Below are positions 10,745 through 20,152 of a stretch of DNA of 64,000 bases, one piece after another. The notes beneath the pieces were generated by a model that was not told where the DNA came from, made no database searches, and worked only from the letters and a program-made list of their open reading frames with translations. The DNA lies in the NCBI GenBank assembly GCA_020629155.1, contig JAHDDW010000010.1, forward strand, positions 59,734 to 123,733. Reading direction: 5' to 3'. The stretch is from Acidimicrobiales bacterium. GTDB taxonomy: Bacteria > Actinomycetota > Acidimicrobiia > Acidimicrobiales > SZUA-35. The number at the start of each line of letters is the position of its first letter. The stretch's first letter is position 1. A program made the translations under genes and the position numbers.

Positions 10745-11554
10745 ATGAACATCGACGAGCACCCCTTTTTGCGTCCAGCTAGATCAACTAAAAGCGCTGC
10801 TCCAGTACTTGGAATTCTAGATATCGTTGTTGCTTTCCTTGCGACTGAGATTGCGCTTGCTTTTCTTGTAGTGTTGTTCTTATCGGATGTGTCACTGAGC
10901 TTAGCTTCAACTGCTGGTGTGAGCATCATTTTGTTTTCACAGGCACTACGTTCTTTCAGCCCGTATGCTGTGACTAAGTTTGGGGTTGGCCCTGTAAAGC
11001 AATGGCATTTCCGTTTCGAGTTGCGAGATATTTTGCGTGGTGTTGGCTTCGGCTTGCTGCTTATGCTGCTTGTTGCTTCCTCGAACTTTATTGGTCTTGC
11101 GTTGTTTGATTTAGAAACCGATGAGGTTTCAAATACAGCGATTTTAACCGAAGCAAAGGAAAGCTCAATTTTCCTAACACTGCTTGTGCTTGTGGTTGTG
11201 CTAGTTGGGGCACCTGTTAGTGAGGAACTTTTTTATCGAGGGCTCGTGATGCGAGTTTTTGAACGGATCGGTGAGTCGGCGAGCAGAGGTACATTTTTTT
11301 CCCGTTATGGTGGCCAGATCACAGGGGTCTTTGTGTCGGCTTTACTCTTTGGTTTAATGCATGCGCCGACACCTCCTGCTGGCGAATCAGTGAAACCAGA
11401 AGCTCGCTATGTTGTGTGGTTCTCAATCTTTTTAGTAGGGGTCGTTCTTGGGGTGATAGCAATGAAGTATAGACGCCTTGGACCGTCAATTATTGCACAT
11501 GCATCTCTCAACTCGGTTACAACAATTGCCGTGTTTGCTCAGGGAAATATGTAA
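10745..11554 (+). CDS. CPBP family intramembrane glutamic endopeptidase
   Basis: This is a 269-residue multi-spanning membrane protein of the CPBP (CAAX protease and bacteriocin-processing) family. The motifs are present: EELFYRG with Glu160, Glu161 and Arg165; FGLMHAP with His206; and HASLNS with His252 and Asn256. Hydrophobic segments occur near residues 22-48, 55-70, 98-120, 140-156, 190-206 and 224-240. Family members cleave within or near the membrane; the substrate is unknown. The ATG at 10745 was chosen over a GTG at 10733 because a GAGGAA site lies between them. It is a single gene between the rpoBC terminator and the str promoter. Confidence 0.85.
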   Translation: MNIDEHPFLRPARSTKSAAPVLGILDIVVAFLATEIALAFLVVLFLSDVSLSLASTAGVSIILFSQALRSFSPYAVTKFGVGPVKQWHFRFELRDILRGVGFGLLLMLLVASSNFIGLALFDLETDEVSNTAILTEAKESSIFLTLLVLVVVLVGAPVSEELFYRGLVMRVFERIGESASRGTFFSRYGGQITGVFVSALLFGLMHAPTPPAGESVKPEARYVVWFSIFLVGVVLGVIAMKYRRLGPSIIAHASLNSVTTIAVFAQGNM

Positions 11555-11635
11555 ACAAAAGCATCGCCTAGCAATGCAAAGCAAGTCGAATTAGTGAATT
11601 ATTTTGTCTCAGCCGCTATTCTCTGCTACATGATG

Positions 11636-11664
11636 TTGTGAACCTCTAGATATAGGCGTAGCCT
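11636..11664 (+). promoter_or_regulatory. Candidate promoter of the str operon
   Basis: TTGTGA (11636-11641) and TAGCCT (11659-11664) are separated by 17 bases. A start near 11671 would leave a leader of about 73 bases ahead of rpsL. The surrounding 190 bases hold no other feature. Confidence 0.5.
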
Positions 11665-11743
11665 AACTTAGCTGGCACGTATATTTTTGCTGTGCCCGCC
11701 GAGATTTTCTCGGAGTTTTATTTCGATTATTTAGAAGGTTCAA

Positions 11744-12115
11744 GTGCCAACAATACAACAACTGGTTCGCAAAGGACGCAAAGACAAAGTTAGAAAAGCG
11801 ACGACCCCCGCCCTTCATGGTGGTCCGCAGCGTCGTGGTGTCTGCACCCGTGTCTACACAGCTACGCCAAAGAAGCCAAACTCTGCATTGCGTAAGGTCG
11901 CTCGTGTGCGTCTTACAACAGGCAAAGAAGTTACTGCCTATATCCCTGGTGAAGGCCATAACCTTCAAGAGCACTCAATCGTTTTAGTTCGTGGCGGTCG
12001 TGTAAAAGACTTGCCTGGTGTTTTCTATAAGATCGTTCGTGGTTCTTTGGACACGCAAGGTGTTCGTGAACGTAAGCAAGCTCGTAGTCGTTACGGCGCT
12101 AAGAAAGAAGGATAA
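11744..12115 (+). CDS. rpsL: 30S ribosomal protein S12
   Basis: S12 sits at the decoding centre and affects proofreading and streptomycin binding. The 123-residue protein has the conserved [11 protein letters not shown] and [11 protein letters not shown] motifs. Both streptomycin-relevant lysines are wild type. The GTG at 11744 gives [12 protein letters not shown], the universal N-terminus, with an AGAAGG-type site before it. It is the first gene of rpsL-rpsG-fusA-tuf-rpsJ. Confidence 0.98.
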   Translation: MPTIQQLVRKGRKDKVRKATTPALHGGPQRRGVCTRVYTATPKKPNSALRKVARVRLTTGKEVTAYIPGEGHNLQEHSIVLVRGGRVKDLPGVFYKIVRGSLDTQGVRERKQARSRYGAKKEG

Positions 12116-12117
12116 TA

Positions 12118-12588
12118 ATGTCTCGTAAAGGTAGCGCTCCACGTCGTGAGCTAAGTCCTGATCCTGTCTATCGGTCGGTGCTGGTAACCCAGCTTGTTAA
12201 TAAAGTGCTTCTTTCTGGTAAGAAAACTGTTGCCGAGAAAATTGTATACGGTGCGCTTGACATCGTTGCTGAAAAAACTGGTGGCGACGCTGTTGCGACA
12301 TTAAAGCGTGCGGTCGATCATGTTCGCCCACAGCTTGAGGTTCGCAGCCGTCGTGTCGGTGGTGCAACGTATCAGGTTCCCGTCGAGGTTCGCCCTCGTC
12401 GCGCAACCACACTTGCTGTGCGGTGGATCGTTGATTTTGCAAGAAGTCGTCGTGAACGCACAATGGCCGAACGTCTAGCAAACGAAATTTTAGACGCTTC
12501 TAACTCTGTAGGTTCTTCTGCGAAGAAACGCGAAGATCTTCATAAAATGGCCGAATCAAACCGAGCTTTCGCTCACTATCGTTGGTAA
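12118..12588 (+). CDS. rpsG: 30S ribosomal protein S7
   Basis: S7 is the primary binding protein for the 3' major domain of 16S rRNA and lines the E site. The protein has 156 residues, the family length, and starts [18 protein letters not shown]. The [16 protein letters not shown] segment, about residues 78-93, is typical. It begins two bases after the rpsL stop, so translation is coupled. Confidence 0.98.
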   Translation: MSRKGSAPRRELSPDPVYRSVLVTQLVNKVLLSGKKTVAEKIVYGALDIVAEKTGGDAVATLKRAVDHVRPQLEVRSRRVGGATYQVPVEVRPRRATTLAVRWIVDFARSRRERTMAERLANEILDASNSVGSSAKKREDLHKMAESNRAFAHYRW

Positions 12589-12663
12589 TGCGCAGCATTC
12601 CACACATTTCTGTTATCGAGGCTGCTAGGTTAATGGTGGCTTTATATCCTGAGGATTTAAACT

Positions 12664-14757
12664 ATGTCTGAACGCCCAACTTCTTTAGATCGTTACCGTA
12701 ATATCGGTATCATGGCTCACGTTGACGCTGGTAAAACAACGACAACTGAGCGTATTCTTTACTACACAGGTAAGAACTACAAAATTGGTGAGGTCCACGA
12801 TGGTGGTGCCACCATGGACTGGATGGAGCAAGAGCAGGAGCGTGGTATCACAATCACGTCAGCTGCTACTACTTGTTTCTGGAAAGATTACCGTATTAAC
12901 ATTATCGATACACCAGGTCACGTTGATTTCACTGTAGAGGTGCAGCGTTCGCTTCGTGTTCTTGATGGCGCTGTTGCAGTGTTCGACGGTGTTGCTGGTG
13001 TGGAGCCGCAGTCTGAAACTGTTTGGCGTCAAGCTGATTCTTATGGCGTGCCTCGCATGTGTTTTGTTAACAAGCTTGACCGCACTGGTGCTGACTTCTA
13101 TTACGTAGTTGACACAATTAAGGAACGGCTCACAACAGACATCGCTATTATTCAGCTTCCAATTGGTATCGAGTCTGACTTTGCTGGCATCGTTGATCTT
13201 GTGAAGATGAAAGCACTTATTTGGCAAGGTGAAGATCTTGGCGCTTCATGGGACGAAGTTGATATCCCTGCTGATCTAGCTGACAAAGCTGCAGAATATC
13301 GTGCGATGCTAGTTGAAGCTGTTGCATCTACTGACGATGATCTAATGGAAAAGTACCTAGAAACAGAAGAACTTTCTGAGCAAGATTTGCGAGATGGTTT
13401 GCGTAAAGCAACTATTGCGAATGATCTTGTTCCAATTCTTTGTGGTACAGCGTTCAAAAACAAAGGCGTCCAGCCATTGCTTGATGCTGTTATCGACTAC
13501 CTTCCTTCTCCACTTGATCTACCTCCTGTCGCAGGGACGCACGCAAAAACTGGTGGCGATGAAGAGCGTAAAGCCTCTGACGATGAACCATTCTCAGCGC
13601 TTGCGTTTAAAATCATGCAGCCTCCAGAAAAAGGTGCTGGCAAGCTTACATATTTCCGTGTGTACTCTGGCAAATTGTCAAAAGGTGATCAGGTTCTGAA
13701 CACCCGTAGCGGCAATAAAGAGCGCATGGGTCGTTTGCTTGAAATGCACGCAGCAAAACAGCAAGATAGAGATTTCGCTGTTGCAGGTGACATTATGGCA
13801 GCCATTGGTATGAAGGACGTCAAGACAGGCGATACGTTGACTGATGCTTCAAGCCCTATTGTTCTTGAATCTTTAGATTTTCCAGATCCTGTGATTCACG
13901 TTGCGGTCGAGCCAAAAACAAAAGCTGATCAAGACAAAATGGCAAAAGCGTTAATGACGCTTTCAGCGGAAGATCCAACCTTTACCGTGACAAGTGACCA
14001 TGAGACTGGTCAAACAATTATCGCTGGTATGGGTGAGCTTCATTTGGAAGTTCTTGTCGATCGTATGCTTCGAGAATTTAAAGTTGATGCTTCTGTTGGT
14101 AAACCACAGGTTGCCTATCGTGAAACCATTAACAAGACAGTTGAGAAACACACCTACACACACAAGAAACAGTCTGGTGGTTCTGGTCAGTTTGCTGAAG
14201 TTACCTTAATGATCGAGTCAAGTGGCCCTGGTGGCGGCTTCGAATTTATTGATGAAATAACTGGTGGTCGTATTCCTAAAGAGTACATTCCAGCTGTTGG
14301 TCATGGTATTGAAGAAGCAATGACCACTGGTGTCCTTGCTGGTTACCAAACTGTTGATATTCGTGCGACGTTGCTTGACGGCAAATTCCACGATGTTGAC
14401 TCTTCTGATATGGCCTTTAAAATCGCAGGTATCATGGGCTTCAAAGAGGCGGCTCGTAAAGCGTCGCCAGTGTTGCTAGAACCTGTAATGAGTGTAGAAG
14501 TTGTTACCCCTGAAGATTACATGGGTGATGTCATTGGTGACTTGAACTCCAGGCGAGGGAAAGTCGGCCAAATGGAATCACGTGGTCTGAATCAGGTAAT
14601 AAACGCAGAAGTGCCTTTGTCGGAGATGTTTGCATATTCAAACGATCTTCGTTCAAAGACGCAAGGGCGTGCTACATATACTATGCAATTTCATAGTTAC
14701 CAACAAACTCCCGGCAATGTTCAGGAAGAAATTGTCCAGCGCATCCGGGGCGAGTGA
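12664..14757 (+). CDS. fusA: Elongation factor G
   Basis: EF-G is the GTPase that drives ribosomal translocation and, with RRF, recycling. Within 697 residues the G motifs are intact: [15 protein letters not shown] (P loop, about 18-32), the [11 protein letters not shown] switch I, DTPGHVDF and [12 protein letters not shown]. Domains II to V follow at normal length, including the domain [20 protein letters not shown] segment. A GAGGA site lies upstream of the ATG. The 75 bases after rpsG contain no terminator, so it belongs to the str transcript. Confidence 0.98.
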   Translation: MSERPTSLDRYRNIGIMAHVDAGKTTTTERILYYTGKNYKIGEVHDGGATMDWMEQEQERGITITSAATTCFWKDYRINIIDTPGHVDFTVEVQRSLRVLDGAVAVFDGVAGVEPQSETVWRQADSYGVPRMCFVNKLDRTGADFYYVVDTIKERLTTDIAIIQLPIGIESDFAGIVDLVKMKALIWQGEDLGASWDEVDIPADLADKAAEYRAMLVEAVASTDDDLMEKYLETEELSEQDLRDGLRKATIANDLVPILCGTAFKNKGVQPLLDAVIDYLPSPLDLPPVAGTHAKTGGDEERKASDDEPFSALAFKIMQPPEKGAGKLTYFRVYSGKLSKGDQVLNTRSGNKERMGRLLEMHAAKQQDRDFAVAGDIMAAIGMKDVKTGDTLTDASSPIVLESLDFPDPVIHVAVEPKTKADQDKMAKALMTLSAEDPTFTVTSDHETGQTIIAGMGELHLEVLVDRMLREFKVDASVGKPQVAYRETINKTVEKHTYTHKKQSGGSGQFAEVTLMIESSGPGGGFEFIDEITGGRIPKEYIPAVGHGIEEAMTTGVLAGYQTVDIRATLLDGKFHDVDSSDMAFKIAGIMGFKEAARKASPVLLEPVMSVEVVTPEDYMGDVIGDLNSRRGKVGQMESRGLNQVINAEVPLSEMFAYSNDLRSKTQGRATYTMQFHSYQQTPGNVQEEIVQRIRGE

Positions 14758-14815
14758 AAACACATAAACCAAAACCGCGAACAGCTCGTTCCGGAATCTG
14801 AAAGGAAATGTAAAT

Positions 14816-16003
14816 ATGGCTAAGGAGACATTCGTACGTAATAAAGTTCACGTAAATGTTGGAACCATGGGTCACGTAGACCATGGAAAGACAACGTTAA
14901 CTGCTGCGATTTCTAAAGTACTAGGTGACCGCGTTGAAGGTAACGAGGCTACCGTTTTTGAAGACATTGATAAAGCGCCTGAAGAGCGTGAACGTGGTAT
15001 TACTATCAATGTTTCTCACATCGAATATGAAACAGAGAACCGACATTATGCACACGTAGATATGCCAGGTCACGCAGACTACATCAAAAACATGATCACT
15101 GGTGCTGCGCAGGTAGACGGTGCGATTCTTGTTGTTGCTGCTACTGATGGCGCTATGGCTCAGACTCGTGAGCACATCTTGCTTGCTCGCCAGGTAGGCG
15201 TTCCAGCTATTGTTGTGGCGCTAAACAAAGTTGACATGGTTGACGATGAAGAACTCGTTGAACTTGTTGAAATGGAAATTCGTGAAATGCTTACAGATTA
15301 CGAATTCCCAGGCGACGACATTCCTGTCGTGCAGGTTAGCGCTCTTAAAGCTCTCGAAGGAGACGAGGCTGCTGGCGATCAGGTTATGGAACTTATGGCT
15401 CAGGTTGATTCATTCATCCCTGAACCAGAGCGTGATCTTGATAAGCCATTCTTGATGCCTATTGAGGATGTATTCTCTATCACAGGTCGTGGAACTGTTG
15501 TAACTGGTAAAGTTGAGCAGGGAATCGTTAACACTGGTGACGAGCTAGAAATCATTGGTCTTAAAGAAACACAGAAAACAACCTGTACAGGTGTTGAGAT
15601 GTTCCGTAAACTTCTTGATCAAGGTCAAGCTGGTGACAACATTGGTGCGCTTCTACGTGGTATCGAGAAAGAAGAAGTTTCTCGTGGGCAGGTTCTTGCA
15701 AAACCTGGATCTATTACACCTCACACAAAGTTTGAAGCTAACGTGTACGTGTTGACCAAAGAAGAAGGTGGCCGTCACAAGCCATTCTTTGCTAACTATC
15801 GTCCGCAGTTCTACTTCAGAACAACAGACGTTACTGGTAGCGTGACATTGCCTGAAGGTACTGAAATGTGTATGCCAGGTGACAACACTGAAATGACTGT
15901 AGAACTCATAGCACCAATTGCTATGGATGAAGGTCTACGGTTCGCTATTCGTGAAGGTGGACGTACCGTTGGTGCTGGCCGTGTCGTAAAGATTGTTGAA
16001 TAA
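14816..16003 (+). CDS. tuf: Elongation factor Tu
   Basis: EF-Tu delivers aminoacyl-tRNA to the ribosome in a GTP-dependent way. In 395 residues it shows [13 protein letters not shown], the effector-region RGITIN, NKVDMVD, and complete domains 2 and 3. The G3 motif reads [12 protein letters not shown], with Met83 where nearly all bacterial EF-Tu have Cys (E. coli Cys81). The start is set by AAAGGAAA about 8 bases before the ATG. rpsJ follows after 4 bases. Confidence 0.98.
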   Translation: MAKETFVRNKVHVNVGTMGHVDHGKTTLTAAISKVLGDRVEGNEATVFEDIDKAPEERERGITINVSHIEYETENRHYAHVDMPGHADYIKNMITGAAQVDGAILVVAATDGAMAQTREHILLARQVGVPAIVVALNKVDMVDDEELVELVEMEIREMLTDYEFPGDDIPVVQVSALKALEGDEAAGDQVMELMAQVDSFIPEPERDLDKPFLMPIEDVFSITGRGTVVTGKVEQGIVNTGDELEIIGLKETQKTTCTGVEMFRKLLDQGQAGDNIGALLRGIEKEEVSRGQVLAKPGSITPHTKFEANVYVLTKEEGGRHKPFFANYRPQFYFRTTDVTGSVTLPEGTEMCMPGDNTEMTVELIAPIAMDEGLRFAIREGGRTVGAGRVVKIVE

Positions 16004-16007
16004 AACT

Positions 16008-16328
16008 GTGGCTACCAAGCAAAAAATAAGAATTAGGTTAAAAGCCTACGATCATGAAATAATCGATCAGTCAACCAAAAAAATCGTTGAAACTGTTGCA
16101 AAGACAAAAGCTGACTTTCGTGGTCCGATTCCTTTGCCAACAGAAATTCATCGAACATGTGTGATCCGGTCACCACATAAATATAAAGACAGCCGTGAGC
16201 ATTTCGAAATGCGAATTCACAAACGTCTTATTGACATTATGGAACCGAATCCTAAAACAGTTGATTCGCTACAGCGGTTAGATCTTCCAGCTGGTGTAGA
16301 TATCGAATTAAAAATTCAAGACCTGTAA
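16008..16328 (+). CDS. rpsJ: 30S ribosomal protein S10
   Basis: S10 is an assembly protein of the 30S head and, as NusE, joins the boxA antitermination complex. The GTG at 16008 gives [20 protein letters not shown], the expected N-terminus; an upstream TTG inside tuf is less likely. The protein has 106 residues. It starts 4 bases after tuf without a ribosome-binding site, implying coupling to tuf. It ends at a strong terminator, so it is the last gene of the str operon. It is separated from rplC by about 4 kb of unrelated genes. Confidence 0.96.
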   Translation: MATKQKIRIRLKAYDHEIIDQSTKKIVETVAKTKADFRGPIPLPTEIHRTCVIRSPHKYKDSREHFEMRIHKRLIDIMEPNPKTVDSLQRLDLPAGVDIELKIQDL

Positions 16329-16349
16329 AGGTTTCTAAAAATTTACAGA

Positions 16350-16386
16350 GACCGTCAGTGGAGTATCAAACTCCGCTGACGGTTCT
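16350..16386 (+). terminator. Rho-independent terminator after rpsJ
   Basis: GACCGTCAGTGGAGT pairs with ACTCCGCTGACGGTTC across a short ATCAA loop, with only G-U or edge mismatches, and ends in TTCTTT. It closes the str operon. Confidence 0.88.
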
Positions 16387-16412
16387 TTGCGTTTTGCCTT
16401 TATTTGTGACCC

Positions 16413-16460
16413 ATTGCGGATAGAAAATCAGACTTTGCAAATAAGTACGTTCTGTCTTAG
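16413..16460 (+). pseudogene. Remnant duplicate of the DUF1800 gene start
   Basis: Reading from the ATT at 16413 gives I-ADRKSDFANKYVLS and a TAG stop. The first codons of the DUF1800 gene at 16539 read M-ADRKSDPANRSAAQ. The nucleotide match covers about 33 bases (from CCAT at 16411 and 16537) with few changes. The start codon is lost (ATT) and the frame closes after 15 codons, so this looks like a decayed duplicate of the gene's 5' end, 126 bases upstream of the intact copy. Confidence 0.65.
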
Positions 16461-16502
16461 AAGACATAGTTGCATTTTTATATCTGAAATTGATCAAGGT
16501 GA

Positions 16503-16532
16503 TTGCAGTCAAGTAATTTTACCTACTATACT
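16503..16532 (+). promoter_or_regulatory. Promoter of the DUF1800-DUF1501 operon, predicted leaderless
   Basis: TTGCAG (16503-16508) and TATACT (16527-16532) are 18 bases apart. The -10 box ends 6 bases before the ATG at 16539, so transcription is expected to begin at or next to the start codon. Confidence 0.7.
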
Positions 16533-16538
16533 TGGCCC

Positions 16539-17864
16539 ATGGCGGATAGAAAATCAGACCCTGCGAATCGTTCTGCAGCACAACTTGTTAGGCGTGTGGA
16601 CTTATCAAATAATCAGGAGTTGGTCGCTGAGCTTGCTGCCCAATCTCGTGGTGAAGCAGTTGACACTCTTCTTGCTTTACCTCTTGATGAGGGTAAAGTG
16701 GCGAACCCTATCCGAGAGAAAAAGGATGGTGACGCGGCGAATAACAACGTCACTGATCGAGAAAAACAAATTGTGTGGTGGTTCAAAAAAATTCAGACCA
16801 CTGAAAACCCTTTACAAGAAAGAATGGCGTGGTTCTGGCAGACATTCTTAACGTCGCATCAGCAGGCAACAAGTCAACAAGGCATTGGTGATCAGCTCGA
16901 TATATTTCGCAGTCAAGGTCTTGGCAACTTCCGTGACATTCTGACTGCCTTCATGCAAGATCGCACACTCATCATTTATTTAAATGGTGATGCTAACACA
17001 GCCAGCAAGCCAAATGAAAATCTAGCGCGAGAGCTCATGGAGCTCTTCTCACTGGGAGTAGGCAACTATAGCGAAGATGATGTTCGTAATGGTGCGCTTG
17101 GGTTAGCAGGGTGGCGTAAATATAATGATGACCCTGGCATCCCTGATGGTGTAGATAAAGAAGGTAAACCTAAAATAGCGAAGGACCCTCAGAAAGCTGG
17201 CATTCGCTTTGAAGAAAAGCATGCTCATAAAGCGCCTGTTAAATTTCTTGGCGAGACAAAAGTTTGGGATGTCGTTTCGATTGTGAACAAAGTATGTGAC
17301 CAGCCTGCAACGCACGCCAGAGTGGCTTCGCTTATGTTCTACCATCTCGGGGGCAAGTCCTTATCGTCAGCTGAAGCGAAAGAACTTGGCGTTTGGTGGG
17401 CTGGGCAAGATTTAGAGATTAAACCTCTTGTCAAAAAAATTCTCACTGACCCTAGTCTTGAAAGCACATATTACGCTCGCCCTCGTAGTGGATTTGAATA
17501 CTTCTGTGCAACCGTTCGGGCTACGGGTCGAAAACTAGACACATTAAAATCGTACGAAGCAAAAAATGTAGGGCAGCTGCCATACGAACCGCCGAATGTG
17601 GCGGGTTGGCCCGATGATCGTTGGCTGGATCCAGATTCGCTGTTGCGTCGAAGCAATTTCATAAACGGATTTAACAAAGGTAACTCGACGATACTTGCGG
17701 CTTCAACAGTCGACGAAATTTTAGACCGCTGTGGCCTGTATGAGATCAGCCCAACTTCACAGAGTGTTATCTCTTCTCTAACAAAAGATGGTGTCGGCGA
17801 CGAGGGTCTGATTAACCTGCGTTGGCGAGTAGCCCTAAGTAGCCCGGAGTTTATGTTAACATGA
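16539..17864 (+). CDS. DUF1800 domain-containing protein
   Basis: This 441-residue protein contains the hallmark of the DUF1800 family, the segment from PNENLARELMELFSLG (about 158-173) to LGLAGWRK, preceded by RMAWFWQTFLTSHQQ. The family is widespread and almost always paired with DUF1501, but its biochemical role is not established. No signal peptide is visible in MADRKSDPANRSAAQ, so export would depend on another route. The start at 16539 is set by the promoter box. The last bases overlap the DUF1501 start (ATGA). The pair lies between rpsJ and rplC, where no gene is usually found. Confidence 0.85.
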   Translation: MADRKSDPANRSAAQLVRRVDLSNNQELVAELAAQSRGEAVDTLLALPLDEGKVANPIREKKDGDAANNNVTDREKQIVWWFKKIQTTENPLQERMAWFWQTFLTSHQQATSQQGIGDQLDIFRSQGLGNFRDILTAFMQDRTLIIYLNGDANTASKPNENLARELMELFSLGVGNYSEDDVRNGALGLAGWRKYNDDPGIPDGVDKEGKPKIAKDPQKAGIRFEEKHAHKAPVKFLGETKVWDVVSIVNKVCDQPATHARVASLMFYHLGGKSLSSAEAKELGVWWAGQDLEIKPLVKKILTDPSLESTYYARPRSGFEYFCATVRATGRKLDTLKSYEAKNVGQLPYEPPNVAGWPDDRWLDPDSLLRRSNFINGFNKGNSTILAASTVDEILDRCGLYEISPTSQSVISSLTKDGVGDEGLINLRWRVALSSPEFMLT

Positions 17865-19267
17865 ATAATTATCCTGAAATCAACGTCTCTGAGGCTATAA
17901 CCCCAGAAGGTCCAACAAAACCACCTCCGCCTTCTTCTAAAAACGATGCTGCGTCTGCTGTGACGCGTCGTCGCTTTCTTATGGGGTCGGCTGCTTCTGT
18001 TGCTGTCGGCGCTGGTGCATTGTACGCGTTACAGAAAGGTGGAACAAAAACCACTGATGATGCGCAAGTAGCTGAAACGTTCCCTGATACAAAGGTTTCC
18101 CAAGATCGAATAAGTTTCCCGACGGAAACGACGGTTGGCGAAACCGATCCACGTGCGAAAGCTGGTTTGCTTGTCCCAGGCGATGTAAGTAAACGTATTC
18201 TTGTTGTTGTCGAACTGCAAGGTGGTAATGATGGTCTCTCAACTGTTGTTCCTTATGGATCAGGCACATACTATGACTTGCGTCCGAACCTTGCTATCAA
18301 GGCAGAAGATGTTTTAAAAATTGATGATGAAGTTGGCTTGAACCCTGCTTTAGTTAAAATTCATAGTCGACAGTTTGCTGTCATCGAAGGCCTTGGTCAT
18401 GTCAACGGAACACAATCACACTTTGATATGGAAGATAGCTGGCACCAAGGTGTTGTTGACGGAACAAAGAGCGCTGATTCTGGATTCTTAGCTCGCGTCG
18501 CAAATGAACTTGGTAAAAATTCTGATAGCCCCCTTGTCGCGGTTTCTGTAAGCGGCAATAGCCCTTGGCTGCATAATGTGGAAGTTCCTTCACTAAGTTT
18601 TGATAGCTTCAACCAGCTCAATCTGGTGACTAGCAACGAGGCTTGGCAGGCTAAATATAGGCAGGCACTTCTTAACTATCAAGGTGGTCCGTTAACGACG
18701 CAAATGCATGAGTCATGGTCAGATATATTTTCTCTAGGAAATGCCTTGCCAGGGGGAGATTTTAAATTTGACAGAGATGCTGTGCCGATAGAAGGTTCAA
18801 AGAGGCTTGTGGAACAGATGGCTATGGCAGCAGAGTTTGTTAAAGCTGATGCTGGTGTGCAAATTATCCATGCTCGTCTTAGTGGGTTTGATACCCATCA
18901 AGGTCATGAGTACAAACACAAGCAGCTTATGGCGGAAGTTGACTATGCCGTTGATACGTTTCTGACAGATATAGCCGAAGCTGGCCGAGAGCAAGATGTT
19001 CTTGTTGCGGTGACAAGCGAGTTTGGCCGCCGTGTTCCTGAAAATGGTAGCGGGCTTGACCACGGTGCAGCGTCAACACTGTTCACAGTAGGTCCAGTAA
19101 TCCCTGGACGTCATGGCTTGGCCTCTCCGCTTAATGATTTGGCAAAAGATAACCTCAAAACACAAATACCATTTGACGGTTACCTTGGGACCTTGGCGCA
19201 GAATTGGCTTGGTGTTGAAGCAGGCGCTGTTCTTGAAGGCGAACCTGAACTAATGGACTTCGTATAA
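17861..19267 (+). CDS. DUF1501 domain-containing protein with Tat signal
   Basis: In this 468-residue protein a twin-arginine signal occurs unusually far from the start: TRRRFLMG with Arg36-Arg38, then a hydrophobic stretch to about residue 57. DUF1501 proteins resemble the alkaline phosphatase/sulfatase superfamily. Conserved pieces are VELQGGNDGLSTVVPY, the DTHQGHEYKH histidine/aspartate segment, and TSEFGRRVPENGSGLDHG near the C-terminus. It is probably folded in the cytoplasm and exported by Tat. The gene overlaps the upstream DUF1800 gene by 4 bases, which supports a joint function. The substrate is unknown. Confidence 0.88.
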   Translation: MNNYPEINVSEAITPEGPTKPPPPSSKNDAASAVTRRRFLMGSAASVAVGAGALYALQKGGTKTTDDAQVAETFPDTKVSQDRISFPTETTVGETDPRAKAGLLVPGDVSKRILVVVELQGGNDGLSTVVPYGSGTYYDLRPNLAIKAEDVLKIDDEVGLNPALVKIHSRQFAVIEGLGHVNGTQSHFDMEDSWHQGVVDGTKSADSGFLARVANELGKNSDSPLVAVSVSGNSPWLHNVEVPSLSFDSFNQLNLVTSNEAWQAKYRQALLNYQGGPLTTQMHESWSDIFSLGNALPGGDFKFDRDAVPIEGSKRLVEQMAMAAEFVKADAGVQIIHARLSGFDTHQGHEYKHKQLMAEVDYAVDTFLTDIAEAGREQDVLVAVTSEFGRRVPENGSGLDHGAASTLFTVGPVIPGRHGLASPLNDLAKDNLKTQIPFDGYLGTLAQNWLGVEAGAVLEGEPELMDFV

Positions 19268-19294
19268 GGGGATGTCTTCTATTCTACATCCCCT
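19267..19294 (+). terminator. Terminator hairpin after DUF1501
   Basis: AGGGGATGT (19267-19275) pairs perfectly with ACATCCCCT (19286-19294) over a T/C-rich loop. The hairpin begins at the stop codon and runs into a copy of repeat family A. Confidence 0.75.
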
Positions 19295-19340
19295 CAGCAT
19301 TTCCGCTCCGCTTGGGGCGTTGGCACGCAGCTTTGGGCCC
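19295..19340 (+). repeat. Dispersed repeat family A, copy 2
   Basis: CAGCATTTCCGCTCCGCTTG followed by GGGCGTTGGCACGCAGCTTT is a near match to copy 6 (about 49355-49395) in the same orientation and to the reverse complements of copies 4 and 5. It sits just past the terminator of DUF1501. An inverted partner lies on the other side of the isochorismatase-like gene. Confidence 0.75.
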
Positions 19341-19347
19341 AACTTCG

Positions 19348-19374
19348 TCATTCTCAGCTACGACTGGGAATCCT
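19348..19374 (+). repeat. Single dRS3-like palindromic unit (repeat family B)
   Basis: CGTCATTCTCAGCTACGACT followed by GGGAATC is one diverged unit of the ATTCCC-N10-GGGAAT palindrome that forms arrays at 38486-38620 and 58719-58888. Confidence 0.7.
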
Positions 19375-19413
19375 TTCTGAGTTAGATCTCTGCTCGGGTC
19401 GATCAACAGGAAT

Positions 19414-19962
19414 CTAAATCTGTATATCGGTAGTATCGGCTCGACAAGAATTGTTTGTCATGCTTTGCCAGCGCAATAGCGTAAGTCCTGCAACATGTCG
19501 GCCTGGTGTCCCTGACTCGATGCACTCTTCAAGAGCGTATACGGGAAAGCCCTTAGTGAACGCATCATGAGCAGTTGCAAGAACGCAGTCATGTGTCTCC
19601 GTGCCGACAAGATGAACTTCTTCAACTTCATGTTCTTTAAGGTAAGTGACTACATCCTGGTCGCCTTGAAATGAGGAACGCGCATCTTTTGTCACGAAGA
19701 GTGGCTTATGCGGCTTAAGCACTTCAGCTACTTCGCTAACAGTTGTCATATCCTTATCTTTGGGAGTGGTGAAGCCTTGTTGTGTATCCCAAAGAGAACC
19801 CACGTCAGCATGAAAGACAGCCTCGACGTAAGCGTCATAGTGGACATTAGTTATGAGAGAAACGATATTTGGGACAATGTGTATGTTGTGCGGTTTAATG
19901 AATGCAGGTTGCAAATCAATAACAATAAGCGCACGTTTTCGATCTGTGTCAGGTATTTTCAT
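19414..19962 (-). CDS. Isochorismatase-like cysteine hydrolase
   Basis: The 182-residue alpha/beta hydrolase has the Asp-Lys-Cys triad of the nicotinamidase/isochorismatase superfamily: Asp16 in IVIDLQPAF, Lys92 in VTKDARSSF and Cys126 in THDCVLATA. The substrate cannot be told from sequence; nicotinamidase, isochorismatase and unrelated amidases share this fold. The ATG at 19962 is chosen because a TACTAT box (minus strand, 19975-19970) ends 7 bases before it. The longer open frame upstream to 20130 runs through repeat DNA. The gene stands alone on the minus strand and is flanked by inverted copies of repeat family A. Confidence 0.82.
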   Translation of the reverse strand: MKIPDTDRKRALIVIDLQPAFIKPHNIHIVPNIVSLITNVHYDAYVEAVFHADVGSLWDTQQGFTTPKDKDMTTVSEVAEVLKPHKPLFVTKDARSSFQGDQDVVTYLKEHEVEEVHLVGTETHDCVLATAHDAFTKGFPVYALEECIESGTPGRHVAGLTLLRWQSMTNNSCRADTTDIQI

Positions 19963-20034
19963 TTTACTTATAGTATCGGGCTGTTTGTAGCAAGAAACTA
20001 ATAGCAAAGGGACTTCAATCTTGCTAATGAATTT

Positions 20035-20152
20035 GGGGGCGTTAAACCTCCGTGGAACGGCCCCAAGCGGAGCGGATTTGCAGGCGAAGCTAGAATTAAA
20101 AGAGCTTCCTAGCAGAAATACTGAGGGCATCTAGAATTAATAGAGATGCCTG
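20035..20152 (-). repeat. Dispersed repeat family A, copy 3 (inverted)
   Basis: The reverse complement reads ATCCGCTCCGCTTGGGGCCG-TTCCACG, and upstream of that CATCTCTATTAATTCTAGATG-CCCTCAGTATTTC. This is the same hairpin-plus-core order as copy 2. About 30 extra bases containing a further TTTTAATTCTAG segment separate hairpin and core. Its inverted orientation relative to copy 2 brackets the isochorismatase-like gene. Confidence 0.7.

Noticed and set aside
16387..16851. A 154-codon frame from the rpsJ terminator into the DUF1800 gene
   Set aside because: It starts within the terminator region, overlaps the conserved DUF1800 start in a different frame and lacks any promoter or ribosome-binding site.
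19963..20130. Upstream extension of the isochorismatase-like protein by 56 residues
   Set aside because: The extension is encoded by repeat family A DNA, and a -10 box lies 7 bases before the internal ATG at 19962.
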